Source of the DNA: Calothrix brevissima NIES-22
Lineage (GTDB): Bacteria > Cyanobacteriota > Cyanobacteriia > Cyanobacteriales > Nostocaceae
Length of the DNA: 64,000 nucleotides
Reading direction: 5' to 3'
Assembly (NCBI RefSeq): GCF_002367995.1
Contig: NZ_AP018207.1
Span: 558,001 to 622,000, forward strand
Shown here: in pieces, positions 50,177-58,842 of the stretch
How the letters are laid out: every line of letters starts with the position of its first letter
How positions within the stretch are numbered: position 1 is the stretch's first letter
The notes under the pieces: model-generated
The model's database searches: none
What the model was told of the DNA's origin: nothing
The model's input: only the letters and a program-made list of their open reading frames with translations
Made by a program: the position numbers and the translations under genes

Positions 50177-51076
50177 GTGACTGCCCAAAGGTTATCACAA
50201 TTTTTACAAGTAATAACTATAGTATCTCTTGCTACAGGTGGTTTGGCCTTAGGTATACTTAAGAGTAGCTTAAACCATGAAACAGCTATTAAAAAATCAA
50301 CTCATAAAACTACCAAATCAGCCAAGACTTTACCGCCAGTAGCGAAAAACTTAATAGTAGAAGTACCCAAGTCATTACAGGGACAAACTATTTATCACGC
50401 CCAGCTTAAACCAACTGAGAAATTCATTGCTTTAACTTTTGATGATGGCCCCAGCCCTAAAAACACTGCACAAGTATTAGAAATTTTAAAGAAAAATCAA
50501 ATCAAAGCCACATTCTTTTTGATCGGGGAAATGGTACAAGCTTATCCCCAAGTTGCTAAACAAGTAGTAGCTGATGGTCACGAACTAGGTAACCATACTT
50601 GGCATCATTGGTATCGTCGCATGGATCTGGCGACAGCATCTAGTGAAATTGACCGCACAGCAGATGCTATCTACAAAACCACAGGCGTAAAAACCGCATT
50701 ATTCCGCCCGCCTGGAGGCTACCTCAATAATGGATTAGCCGACTACGCCAAAAATCAGAATTATGCAGTTATGATGTGGTCAAGTCTTTGCGGCGATGCT
50801 GACCGTCACATACCACAGGTACCAGGAATGGTTAACAATGTATTGAAAACCGCCAAACCCGGTGCAATTGTGCTATTACATGATGGTGGCGGTAACCGTT
50901 CTCGAACTGTCAAAGCTCTACCACAAATTATTGCCGATCTTAAAGCTCAAGGTTATAAATTTGTCACAGCTTCAGAACTATTAGACATTCAAGCCAAAGA
51001 ACAAGCAACAGCCGCAAAAACTGTACCTGCTGTAAAAAAAGACGAAAATCTCCAGAATCAACCCCATCAACAGTAA
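50177..51076 (+). CDS. NodB-type polysaccharide deacetylase
   Basis: 299 aa. The frame extends to a TTG at 50144, but AAGGAG at 50164-50169 sits 7 bases before GTG 50177, which gives MTAQRLSQFLQVITIV with a membrane or signal helix (about 8-28). The catalytic domain has TFDDGPSPKNT (Asp pair: base and metal ligand), HELGNHTWHH (metal-binding His pair) and FRPPGGYLNN, then VLLHDGGGNRS with the final His. It removes acetyl groups from cell-wall or matrix polysaccharides (peptidoglycan GlcNAc/MurNAc or exopolysaccharide). The C-terminal 25 residues are Ala/Lys/Gln-rich and disordered. A lone gene by context. Confidence 0.92.
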   Translation: MTAQRLSQFLQVITIVSLATGGLALGILKSSLNHETAIKKSTHKTTKSAKTLPPVAKNLIVEVPKSLQGQTIYHAQLKPTEKFIALTFDDGPSPKNTAQVLEILKKNQIKATFFLIGEMVQAYPQVAKQVVADGHELGNHTWHHWYRRMDLATASSEIDRTADAIYKTTGVKTALFRPPGGYLNNGLADYAKNQNYAVMMWSSLCGDADRHIPQVPGMVNNVLKTAKPGAIVLLHDGGGNRSRTVKALPQIIADLKAQGYKFVTASELLDIQAKEQATAAKTVPAVKKDENLQNQPHQQ

Positions 51077-51496
51077 TATTTGGGGAAGAAAAAGCTTCTA
51101 GCAGGTCACTAGAAGCTTATCAAACTATTGCTTGGTAATTGCAGTATATGCATTTCTCCTTGCAAGTCTCTTCTACTAGAAGCATTAGGCTGGAGGATGA
51201 TGGACTGCATCTAAAGAAATGTAACAGCGTTCAAGTATGGTTCCTCTTGAACCTGGATAACCTGAACGCGAATAAATATAAATTGACTTGAAACCCCTAC
51301 CAATAACCAATAACCAATGACTAATGACTAATGACTAATAACAGCCGTAGCCAGTATTTTCATTGTATCGGGTTACTTATTAGTATTGATTTTTATGAAG
51401 CAACTTTTGAGACATATAGCTTCTTCTGATATCTTTTAGAGACATAATTACTATAAATGCAAACTGTCTAATTAATGACATTGCAAGGATATTTTC
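51077..51496. other. Intergenic region with a heptamer run
   Basis: 420 bp. A 7-bp tandem run (TAATGAC/CCAATAA types) lies at 51300-51340, flanked by TTGACTTGAAACCCCTACCA and GCCGTAGCCAGT, which resemble the flanks of the 58607-58715 element. A stretch at about 51090-51125 holds an AGAAGCTT-type inverted pair downstream of the deacetylase gene and may be its terminator. GCAAGGATAT precedes the next ATG. Confidence 0.55.
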
Positions 51497-51757
51497 ATGC
51501 AATCTCAGAATGTACCAAATTATTTGCCGCAAGCAATTTTAGTTACACTTTTCTGCTGTTTACCATTTGGAATTGTAGCGATTATTTATGCGGCGCAAGT
51601 AAATACCAAGTTGCAAGTGGGAGATTATGAAGGTGCAATGCAAGCTTCCAAAAGTGCTAAAACATGGTGCTGGGTATCTTTTGGTTCAGCATTAGCTTTT
51701 TTCGTAATATATATCCTCTTCATCATTGTGGTTTCTTCGGTATCGCAAATAAGATAA
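51497..51757 (+). CDS. CD225/dispanin-family small membrane protein
   Basis: 86 aa. Two membrane helices (about 10-34 and 58-80) flank the conserved cytosolic loop AAQVNTKLQVGDYEGAMQASKSAKTWCW, the diagnostic CD225 motif shared with eukaryotic IFITM proteins, in which A-x-x-x-S-x-K-A is retained. Bacterial members are common but uncharacterised. The DUF2752 gene starts 31 bp downstream; this pairing recurs widely in bacteria as far as I recall, so the two proteins probably act together in the membrane. Confidence 0.85.
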   Translation: MQSQNVPNYLPQAILVTLFCCLPFGIVAIIYAAQVNTKLQVGDYEGAMQASKSAKTWCWVSFGSALAFFVIYILFIIVVSSVSQIR

Positions 51758-51788
51758 AACTTAAAACTTTATTGATTCAATTAAACAA

Positions 51789-52220
51789 ATGAACATAATT
51801 TCACATCGCTCATCTACTTTGCCTATAAAAACGTTGAAAGTGATAACTCTTACAGGAGTTATTGTTGTAGCTGCGATTATTTTATACTTTTTTAATCCTA
51901 GCAGTTCTGCACTTTATCCCCCCAGTCCATTTCGGGCGTTGACTGGTTTATATTGTCCCGGTTGTGGTACATTACGAGCTTTGCATCAATTACTGCATGG
52001 ACATATATTCAAAGCTTTTGATTTGAATCCTTTAATGATGGTAGCAATGCCATACTTGATTTATTCTTATGTATCTTACAGTGCGCCTGTAATTCTGGGT
52101 GTAAAAGTTCCGCAGATTTTCATCAAGCCTAACTGGATTTGGCTAATTTTGAAAATTATTCTGGGTTATTGGGTACTGAGAAATATTCCCTTTGCTCCTT
52201 TTTCTTGGTTAGCACCGTAA
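51789..52220 (+). CDS. DUF2752 membrane protein
   Basis: 143 aa. Three or four hydrophobic helices. The motif YPPSPFRALTGLYCPGCGTLRALHQLLHG near residues 42-70, with the CPGCGxxRA core, identifies DUF2752; the two cysteines may bind metal or form a disulphide. LNPLMMVAMP follows, as usual. Function unknown. It is probably cotranscribed with the CD225 gene. Confidence 0.88.
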   Translation: MNIISHRSSTLPIKTLKVITLTGVIVVAAIILYFFNPSSSALYPPSPFRALTGLYCPGCGTLRALHQLLHGHIFKAFDLNPLMMVAMPYLIYSYVSYSAPVILGVKVPQIFIKPNWIWLILKIILGYWVLRNIPFAPFSWLAP

Positions 52221-52222
52221 AA

Positions 52223-52261
52223 TGTTAACAGTTAACAGTTAACAGTTAACAGTTAACTGTT
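52223..52261. repeat. Heptamer run (GTTAACA)
   Basis: About five copies of a 7-bp unit begin 3 bp after the DUF2752 stop and end in a self-complementary GTTAACTGTT. A GTAGGGTGTGTTG...CGCACC repeat follows at about 52288-52321, filling the gap to the next gene. Confidence 0.8.
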
Positions 52262-52359
52262 GAGTGTGAAATTAAAAAAACTCCAATGTAGGGTGTGTTG
52301 TCGCGTAGCGCAACGCACCATTAATAATGTAAATAATTCGAGGTATTGTAATTTCAGCA

Positions 52360-53262
52360 ATGACAGAGGAAAAAATATTATTTCAACCTGGCACTTTATG
52401 GCAAAGTGTTAAAGAACGGACTGAATATGCTTTAAATTGCGGTGCATTGCTGTCAATACCAACGGAGTTTGAGTTTGTTGAACAAGATGGGGTGAAATTT
52501 TTGGTGAGGATTTTATCTAATCTTGTGCGTAAGGATGCAGCCAAGAAAAAACAAACTCAACAATCTGCCGCAACTGGTCAAGATTTTAATCCTTTTTTAC
52601 CCTATGACGAAGATTTATTTGTTGCGAATATTTCTGATACTCATGTCTGCATTTTAAATAAGTTTAATGTTGTTGACCATCATTTATTAATTATTACTCG
52701 CGCTTTTGCAGAACAAGAAAGCTTACTTACCCGTGAAGATTTTGCGGCGATGTGGGCTTGTTTAGCAGAATATGACGGTTTAGTGTTTTATAACGGCGGT
52801 CAGGTTGCGGGTGCAAGTCAAAGACACAAACATTTGCAGATAGTTCCGTTACCGTTAACAACTGCGGGTGCAAGCGTACCGATTGAGCCTTTATTTAAAG
52901 CAGCGAAATTTGAGAATTTAATTGCTACTTTACCAGATTTACCATTTAAACATGCTTTTGCTACCCTAGACCCCAGTTACTCAGCCACAACCACTTTAGA
53001 ACTGTATCGCGACTTACTCCAAGCTGTAGGTATTACCGCCATCGCCGATAACATGCAATCTGGGGCTTATAATTTATTAGCTACAAGAGAATGGATGTTA
53101 ATCGTAGCGCGATCGCAAGAAGAATACCAAGGCATTTCCGTTAATTCTTTAGGATTTGCAGGGGCGTTATTAGTGCGCAATCAAGAACAAATGCAACTCC
53201 TCAAGCAGCAAGGGCCAATGAATATTTTAAAAAGTGTGGCGATACCCGTAACCCAAGGGTAG
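52360..53262 (+). CDS. Diadenosine tetraphosphate phosphorylase (ATP adenylyltransferase)
   Basis: 300 aa. HIT superfamily. It splits Ap4A with phosphate into ATP and ADP (or makes the reverse), so it lowers this alarmone and salvages ATP. The active-site string AGASQRHKHLQIVPLPL contains the H-x-H-x-Q triad of this branch (hydrolases have HxHxH). VVDHHLLIITRAF is the preceding strand and AIADNMQSGAYNLLATREWML is the C-terminal conserved domain (DUF4922-like). Cyanobacteria commonly carry this single-gene form. It lies between repeats and has no operon partner. Confidence 0.9.
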   Translation: MTEEKILFQPGTLWQSVKERTEYALNCGALLSIPTEFEFVEQDGVKFLVRILSNLVRKDAAKKKQTQQSAATGQDFNPFLPYDEDLFVANISDTHVCILNKFNVVDHHLLIITRAFAEQESLLTREDFAAMWACLAEYDGLVFYNGGQVAGASQRHKHLQIVPLPLTTAGASVPIEPLFKAAKFENLIATLPDLPFKHAFATLDPSYSATTTLELYRDLLQAVGITAIADNMQSGAYNLLATREWMLIVARSQEEYQGISVNSLGFAGALLVRNQEQMQLLKQQGPMNILKSVAIPVTQG

Positions 53263-53439
53263 AAACAATATTTTTGTGTTAGCTTGGGCAGCATCAATAC
53301 TACTTTATTCATGAAACTTTGCGCGCTTCGTATTGAGGAATTTAGTCCTGACTACGAACTTACCAACCTTGCAAAACAATAATCAATCACAACTGACATG
53401 GCGCGCGAAGCAACTCAAAAATCACCCCAGGAGATTTGT

Positions 53440-54801
53440 ATGCAAGCCCTAGACCTAAAATGGATACGCGCCCAATTTCCCGCCCTCACGCAAAGCATCA
53501 ACGGTGAACCAGTAGTTTTTGGTGATGGCCCTGGTGGGACTCAAGTACCCGGTGCGGTGCTTGATGCTATCAGCGATTATTTAGTGAGGTCAAACGCCAA
53601 TTCTCACGGGGTTTTCCCTACCAGCGTCCGCACAGATGCATTAATTAACGCGGCGCGGGCTGCTAGTGCCGATTTGCTAGGATGCCATAGTGATGAAATA
53701 GTATTTGGTGCGAACATGACTACCCTCACCTTTAGCATTAGCCGCGCTATTGGGAGAGAACTGCAAGCAGGTGATGAAATTATTGTGACGCGGCTTGACC
53801 ATTACGCCAATGTTTCTTCTTGGTATGCTTTAGAAGAAAAGGGTGTAATTGTCAAGGTGGTAGATTTTCATTCTGAAGATTGCACCTTAGATATGGCTGA
53901 ATTGGAACGGTTGATTAATCCCAGCACCAAGTTAGTCGCCGTTGGTTTTGCTTCCAATGCAGTGGGGACAATTAACGATATCGCCGCCGTAGTTCGCCTC
54001 GCCCATGCGGTAGGGGCTTTAGTATTTGTTGATGCCGTTCATTACGTACCGCACGCACCAATTAACGTCCATGCTTTAGGTTGTGATTTTCTCGCTTGTT
54101 CGGCGTACAAGTTCTTTGGCCCCCATCTAGGGATTTTATATGGCAAGCGCGAACATTTGGCGCGATTCACTCCGTATAAAGTTAAACCAGCACCCGATGA
54201 AGTGCCATCACGTTGGGAAACAGGAACATTAAACTTTGAAGCCTTAGCGGGATTAGTTGCGGCGATTAATTATTTAACAAAACTTGGCTGTCATGTTTCA
54301 CCTTCCATTGATAGCGAATTAATTTCTGCTTTAATCGAAGCCGATAAAGAAGGTATCGAAAAATTCCATTGTCCCAGCTTTCTCACCACACCAGAACAAT
54401 CTGCAACCGCCATTACATCGGCTTATCATAGCCGTCGCGCTGCTTTAGTAGCGGCGATGTCAGCAATTCAACAATATGAAAGAGAATTAAGTTACAAATT
54501 AATTCCCGGATTGCTAGGGATTCCCGGTTTAGAGTTATATGGAATTACCAACCTAGAAAGATTTACTTCCCGCACTCCTACAGTAGGTTTTAGATTAGCC
54601 GGACAAACACCGGAAGCAGTTGCCAAAGCATTAAGCGATCGCGGTATATTTGCATGGTATGGTCATTTTTATGCGATCGCTCTAACTGAAAAATTAGGCG
54701 TAGAAGCTACCGGTGGCTTAGTACGGTTGGGATTCACCCACTACAACACAATGGAAGAAGTTGAACGAGTATTACATGCTTTAAAAGAAATTGCTGTGTA
54801 A
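53440..54801 (+). CDS. Class-V aminotransferase / cysteine-desulfurase-like protein
   Basis: 453 aa from the ATG at 53440, which has AGGAGA 5-6 bases upstream; a frame-extending ATG at 53398 lacks a ribosome binding site. PLP-dependent fold: GDGPGGTQVPGAVLDA at the N-terminus, TRLDHYANVSSWYALEE (substrate His region), FVDAVHYVPHAPINV (PLP-Asp) and ACSAYKFFGPHLG with the Schiff-base Lys. The catalytic loop cysteine of IscS/SufS is not obvious, so sulfur transfer is uncertain; this branch (TIGR01976-like) is known mainly from sequence. WETGTLNFEALAG is the usual conserved turn. Monocistronic by context, ending before the large hairpin at 54981. Confidence 0.85.
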   Translation: MQALDLKWIRAQFPALTQSINGEPVVFGDGPGGTQVPGAVLDAISDYLVRSNANSHGVFPTSVRTDALINAARAASADLLGCHSDEIVFGANMTTLTFSISRAIGRELQAGDEIIVTRLDHYANVSSWYALEEKGVIVKVVDFHSEDCTLDMAELERLINPSTKLVAVGFASNAVGTINDIAAVVRLAHAVGALVFVDAVHYVPHAPINVHALGCDFLACSAYKFFGPHLGILYGKREHLARFTPYKVKPAPDEVPSRWETGTLNFEALAGLVAAINYLTKLGCHVSPSIDSELISALIEADKEGIEKFHCPSFLTTPEQSATAITSAYHSRRAALVAAMSAIQQYERELSYKLIPGLLGIPGLELYGITNLERFTSRTPTVGFRLAGQTPEAVAKALSDRGIFAWYGHFYAIALTEKLGVEATGGLVRLGFTHYNTMEEVERVLHALKEIAV

Positions 54802-54980
54802 TCATCAACGTCAATTGATACCAATTTGCCAAAAGAATGCGACAAATTGTAGGGGCATGGCAGTGCCTATTGGTGTCAACTTAACGTGAAACTCGCTTTG
54901 TAGCAAGGTTTTTGCCCTCACCCCCAACCCCTCGCTTACCCAATCAACCGCCGTCACCCTCGAAGGGTGCGGCTAATTGA

Positions 54981-55034
54981 ACAAAGCCCACCTGCGTGGG
55001 CTAAGAAAATTTAGCCCACGCAGGTGGGCTTTGT
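54981..55034. terminator. Perfect 24-bp-arm hairpin between convergent genes
   Basis: ACAAAGCCCACCTGCGTGGG (+CTAA) and its exact complement are separated by a 6-base loop (GAAAAT). It probably stops transcription from both sides, but also belongs to the REP-like family seen at 16396 and, in diverged form, at 32110. A second GCCCCAGGC...GCCTGCGGGC stem follows at about 55041-55066. Confidence 0.75.
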
Positions 55035-55131
55035 AACGTTAGCCCCAGGCTTACAGCCTGCGGGCGGTACGTCGGGTAAGTGAGAGAACTTAAGTTAACA
55101 CCATTGGGCACTGCCATGCCCTCTAAAATAT

Positions 55132-56487
55132 TTAAATTGCCAACTTCTCACCGCGAATCGAATAATCTAACAACTCCATTGGGTGAATCACCGCAATATC
55201 CCTACCCTGCAAATGCAAATGCTTAGTAATCTGCAACGTACAGCCAGGATTAGCCGAAGCAATTAACTCCGCACCAGTATTCAGCAAATTCTGAACCTTT
55301 TGCTGTCCCAATTCTTCAGCAACTTCTGGTTGCAACATATTATAAACACCCGCACTGCCACAACATAAAGCTGCATCCAAAGGTTCTTTTAACTTCACTC
55401 CAGGAATTTGGCGCAATAACTGACGCGGTTGGACGCTTATTTTTTGTCCGTGTAATAAATGACAAGCATCTTGATAAACCAAATTCACAGGTTTATCGGT
55501 AATGGGTAACAGTTTCGCCGTTAACCCCACCGTTGCTAAAAACTCTTGGGCATCTTTCACCTTAGCCGCAAATTGCTGCGCTTTTTCCCGATATTCTGGG
55601 TCATCAGCTAAAATATGACCGTATTCTTTCAAAGTATGCCCGCAACCAGCCGCATTGATAATTACGAAATCGACATCAGTCTTAGCGAAACTATCAATCA
55701 TTTGTCTGGCTAAAGCCTTCGCCTGTTCGGTTTGTCCCTGATGTTCGGGAAGCGCCGCACAACAGCCTTGAGATTGAGGAATGACAACTTCACAACCATT
55801 CGCCGTCAATACCCGCACCGTTGCTTCATTTACAGGCGAGAAAAATAGCCGTTGTACGCATCCCAAAATCACCCCAACTCGGTAACGCTTCTCACCTTTA
55901 GCAGGAATCACCGTCGGTAAATTATTTTGAAAAGTTTTCAGCGTAATTTCTGGCAGAATTGATTCCATTGCTGCCAACCGAGGAGAGATATTTTTGAGTA
56001 CACCAGTAGCGCGGACAAATTTCGAGAAACCCAACTTTTGATAAGCCATCAAAGGCACAAGTAATATTCTCAAAATATCGGGATTGGGAAATAGAGAAAA
56101 TATCAATTTCCGCACCAAAGTATCTGGTAACCTGCGCGTGTAATTGCGTTCTACTTGGTGACGAGTAGCCGAAATTAACTTGTCATACTGTACCCCAGAA
56201 GGGCAAGTTGTCACGCAAGCCAAACAACCCAAACAAGAATCAAAATGTTCTACAGTTGCCGTATTCAGTGCAATTTCTCCCTCATTAATTGCGTCCATTA
56301 AATAGATACGCCCCCGAGGAGAATCCATCTCTTTACCTAATACCCGATAACTCGGACAAGTAGAGAGACAAAATCCACAATGTACACAACTATCTATTAA
56401 CTTTGGTTCTGGGGGATGATTAGGATCAAACCCTTGTAAGTTCTTTAAACTTGCCGTGTTATTAACAGAATTTTCGGAAATTTGCAT
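55132..56487 (-). CDS. glcF: Glycolate dehydrogenase iron-sulfur subunit
   Basis: 451 aa from ATG 56487; a TTG nine bases upstream is in frame but lies in repeat DNA. Two [4Fe-4S] ferredoxin motifs are visible: CVHCGFCLSTCPSY and CLGCLACVTTCPSG. Two CCG domains follow, with QGCCAALPEHQG and LCCGSAGVYN, as in heterodisulfide-reductase-type subunits. GlcF passes electrons from glycolate oxidation (by GlcD/GlcE) to the quinone pool in photorespiration. It lies 102 bp downstream of glcE in the same orientation. GlcD is not in the window. Confidence 0.95.
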   Translation of the reverse strand: MQISENSVNNTASLKNLQGFDPNHPPEPKLIDSCVHCGFCLSTCPSYRVLGKEMDSPRGRIYLMDAINEGEIALNTATVEHFDSCLGCLACVTTCPSGVQYDKLISATRHQVERNYTRRLPDTLVRKLIFSLFPNPDILRILLVPLMAYQKLGFSKFVRATGVLKNISPRLAAMESILPEITLKTFQNNLPTVIPAKGEKRYRVGVILGCVQRLFFSPVNEATVRVLTANGCEVVIPQSQGCCAALPEHQGQTEQAKALARQMIDSFAKTDVDFVIINAAGCGHTLKEYGHILADDPEYREKAQQFAAKVKDAQEFLATVGLTAKLLPITDKPVNLVYQDACHLLHGQKISVQPRQLLRQIPGVKLKEPLDAALCCGSAGVYNMLQPEVAEELGQQKVQNLLNTGAELIASANPGCTLQITKHLHLQGRDIAVIHPMELLDYSIRGEKLAI

Positions 56488-56490
56488 ATT

Positions 56491-56533
56491 AGTCAATAGT
56501 CATTGGTCATTAGTCATTAGTCATTAGTCATTA
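56491..56533. repeat. Heptamer run (TTAGTCA) between glcE and glcF
   Basis: Tandem 7-bp units begin immediately before the glcF start codon and are followed by CTCCTTGTCC-type repetitive DNA. No convincing ribosome binding site for glcF can be seen in it. Confidence 0.8.
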
Positions 56534-56589
56534 CTCCTCCCTGTCCTCCTTGTCCCCCTTCCCTTGTCCTCTAGTCCCTAGCCCCTCCT

Positions 56590-57876
56590 TCAAATCCCTC
56601 CCACAAATCGACCGGGGCTGAAAATATTTTTGCTATCAAATTGTGATTTAATCTTGCGCATTAATCCTAAAGCATTACCTTTATATCCCCATACATCAAA
56701 TTTTTCTTTTACTGTTGCTGGTGCTTCTAAAATCGACAAAAAACCATTGTTTGCTTGACATATTTCTCGCAAATTTAGAGCTTGCTTTTGATTATTTAAA
56801 CACAATAATCCCAAGCCACTACTCATGTGAATTATTCCTATTTCGACTTGAGTTAATACCTCAAAAGCTGCACTTGGTAATACTCCTATTTTGCAAGTAA
56901 TGGGCAAAAATGTGGCAACAGAATGCATTTGTTCTGGCAATCTCTGCCATAGATTAGCTTCATCCTCAGCTTGATATATTATCCCTTTTAATCCTAATTG
57001 TTGCCCAACTTCCCACAAACGGTTGGCTTGTTCGTTGACACTCTCGCTAATACTTTGAAACCGGGCGATTAATCCTAATCCTGTACCTAAATTCAGGTTA
57101 GAGACTAGCTTTGTCGATAATAAATCAGCTTGGGTGGGTGTTAACGCCGAACCGCGCAAAGTCTCCGCCGCCTGAGATATCATTTCAGCTGCGCCAGTTA
57201 ATACCACCGTTGCTGATGCTTCTTGTTGTGGATAAACTCGAAATGTGACTTGGGTGATAATCCCTAATGAGCCGTAAGAACCGGTAAATAATTTCATCAA
57301 GTCATAACCGGCGACATTTTTCACCACTCGTCCCCCAGCTTTGGCTATTTCACCATCAGCACGCACAAAGCTAATCCCTAACAACTGATCTCTGACACTA
57401 CCATAACGCTGTCTCAGAGAACCTGTATTCGCAGTAGCGACGATACCGCCAATTGTGGCAGAATCTGGTGCGGTGGGATCGAGGGCGAGAAATTGGCGAG
57501 ATTTAGCTAAAATTTCTTGAAGATGGGAAAACTTCATCCCCGCTTCTACTGTCACCGTTAAATCACCTACGGCGTGTTCAATGAGGCGATTGATGCGTTC
57601 TGTACTTACTACCACATCAATGTTTTGTGCTAAACCGCCCCAGCTAAGTTTACTAGTACTACCACAGGGAAGGATACGCCAATTTTGCCGATCCGCTTGT
57701 GCAACAATGGCGGCTAGTTGTTCTTGGGTACGGGGGTAGACAAGACAACTGGGAGTTTTACCCACAGCCATTGCCTTTTGGATAGAATCTTTAAGCTTGG
57801 GTTCGAGATTTTCCCAAGGATAGACAGCATTTTCTTCATTAACGATAGATGCTAGATAAGATGCGATCGCATTCAT
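56590..57876 (-). CDS. glcE: Glycolate dehydrogenase FAD-binding subunit GlcE
   Basis: 428 aa. A PCMH/FAD_binding_4-type protein: ILPCGSTSKLSWGGL, LTVTVEAGMKFSHLQEIL and GGIVATANTGSLRQRYGSVRDQLLG are the FAD-binding segments. The C-terminal half is shorter than GlcD, as expected for GlcE (MRKIKSQFDSKNIFSPGRFVGG closes the family). With GlcD and GlcF it forms the flavin-iron-sulfur dehydrogenase that oxidises glycolate to glyoxylate. The start ATG opens MNAIASYLASIVNEE. The first gene of the glcE-glcF pair. Confidence 0.95.
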   Translation of the reverse strand: MNAIASYLASIVNEENAVYPWENLEPKLKDSIQKAMAVGKTPSCLVYPRTQEQLAAIVAQADRQNWRILPCGSTSKLSWGGLAQNIDVVVSTERINRLIEHAVGDLTVTVEAGMKFSHLQEILAKSRQFLALDPTAPDSATIGGIVATANTGSLRQRYGSVRDQLLGISFVRADGEIAKAGGRVVKNVAGYDLMKLFTGSYGSLGIITQVTFRVYPQQEASATVVLTGAAEMISQAAETLRGSALTPTQADLLSTKLVSNLNLGTGLGLIARFQSISESVNEQANRLWEVGQQLGLKGIIYQAEDEANLWQRLPEQMHSVATFLPITCKIGVLPSAAFEVLTQVEIGIIHMSSGLGLLCLNNQKQALNLREICQANNGFLSILEAPATVKEKFDVWGYKGNALGLMRKIKSQFDSKNIFSPGRFVGGI

Positions 57877-58842
57877 CAGTTTATTTTTTACGCCTTATTT
57901 CTAATTTACTGGTTAAGTTCCCGAAAAAATTGCTGAGTAATTTGACATTAGGGCACTCAGTTCTCTTAACAAAAAACCCTGACAAATGCAACCACAATCT
58001 TTGTTGCTATACGTAAATATTGTCACTAGATCGAGTGAAGTTATTAAATTTACTCTCATACTATTCTAGTTTTCTAAGTAAAAATCCTGAAGCGATAATA
58101 TTAATTATGACTTAAGCTGACTACAGGATAGTGTCATCAAAGAATTTATATTTTGTTAAATTTGGCAAATATAAACTTTATGTGACTAGAAAATGCATCT
58201 TTATTGAATCAGGGTAGCAATGTTATCAATTATGGTCATCAAGCATCTTTTAAGTCTGTTGGATTACAGTACATACATCTACATAACCACAGTATCTTTA
58301 TGACTAATAAATTAGTAGGATGACTAGTTGAGTTATGAAATCATACTGAAGTAGGGCGATTATTTACCTATCAGGGTTGCGGTTGGTAATGCCTACAAAT
58401 GCTATAAAAACTGAGATTTTTTTCCAAAATTAATTCAGATTGCTATATATCTAATACTGCCATGAAAATTGTCGCAGTCAAAATTTTTCGCCTGATTGAT
58501 TTGAAAACTGATTGCTGAGATTACTTGCAATCTTGAAGTAGAAACATATCTCAATCATTATTCTAAGTAAGCCGGTGGAAAAAACCAAACTATGTTATGA
58601 AACGTAAACTGGCTTGAAACCCTTACCAATGACAAATGACAAATGACAAAGCGCAAAGTCTGAGCGCCGGCTTCCGGCGATCAGAACTTTGTAAGAATGA
58701 CAGTCCTCGCCAGTTATGTTTAATTGCACCGCCCTACTTAGAAAGAATCTAGTTAATAAGATTTTAAACAATTTCTCCATGCTTAAAAAATTCACTAGGC
58801 TACTGGTTCTAGTTATCAATATGTAATTTAGAAGTTGCCATT
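57877..58842. other. 966-bp intergenic region
   Basis: AT-rich, with no open frame of coding character. It holds the divergent promoters of glcE and the CBS-PAS kinase gene. The only recognisable structure is the repeat element at 58607-58715 (next entry). A small ncRNA cannot be excluded. Confidence 0.5.
58607..58715. mobile_element. MITE-like element with heptamer run and hairpin
   Basis: AACTGGC (58607-58613) and GCCAGTT (58709-58715) bound a segment that contains the heptamer TGACAAA repeated at 58627-58650 and a strong imperfect hairpin (CAAAGTCTGA, CGCCGG / CCGGCG, TCAG, ACTTTG; 58654-58691). A degenerate relative lies at about 51281-51356. Confidence 0.5.

Noticed and set aside
57877-58842. 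A tRNA or known small RNA in the 966-bp gap
   Set aside because: No cloverleaf, TTCGA loop or known small-RNA motif was found by eye. A covariance search would be needed to exclude it.
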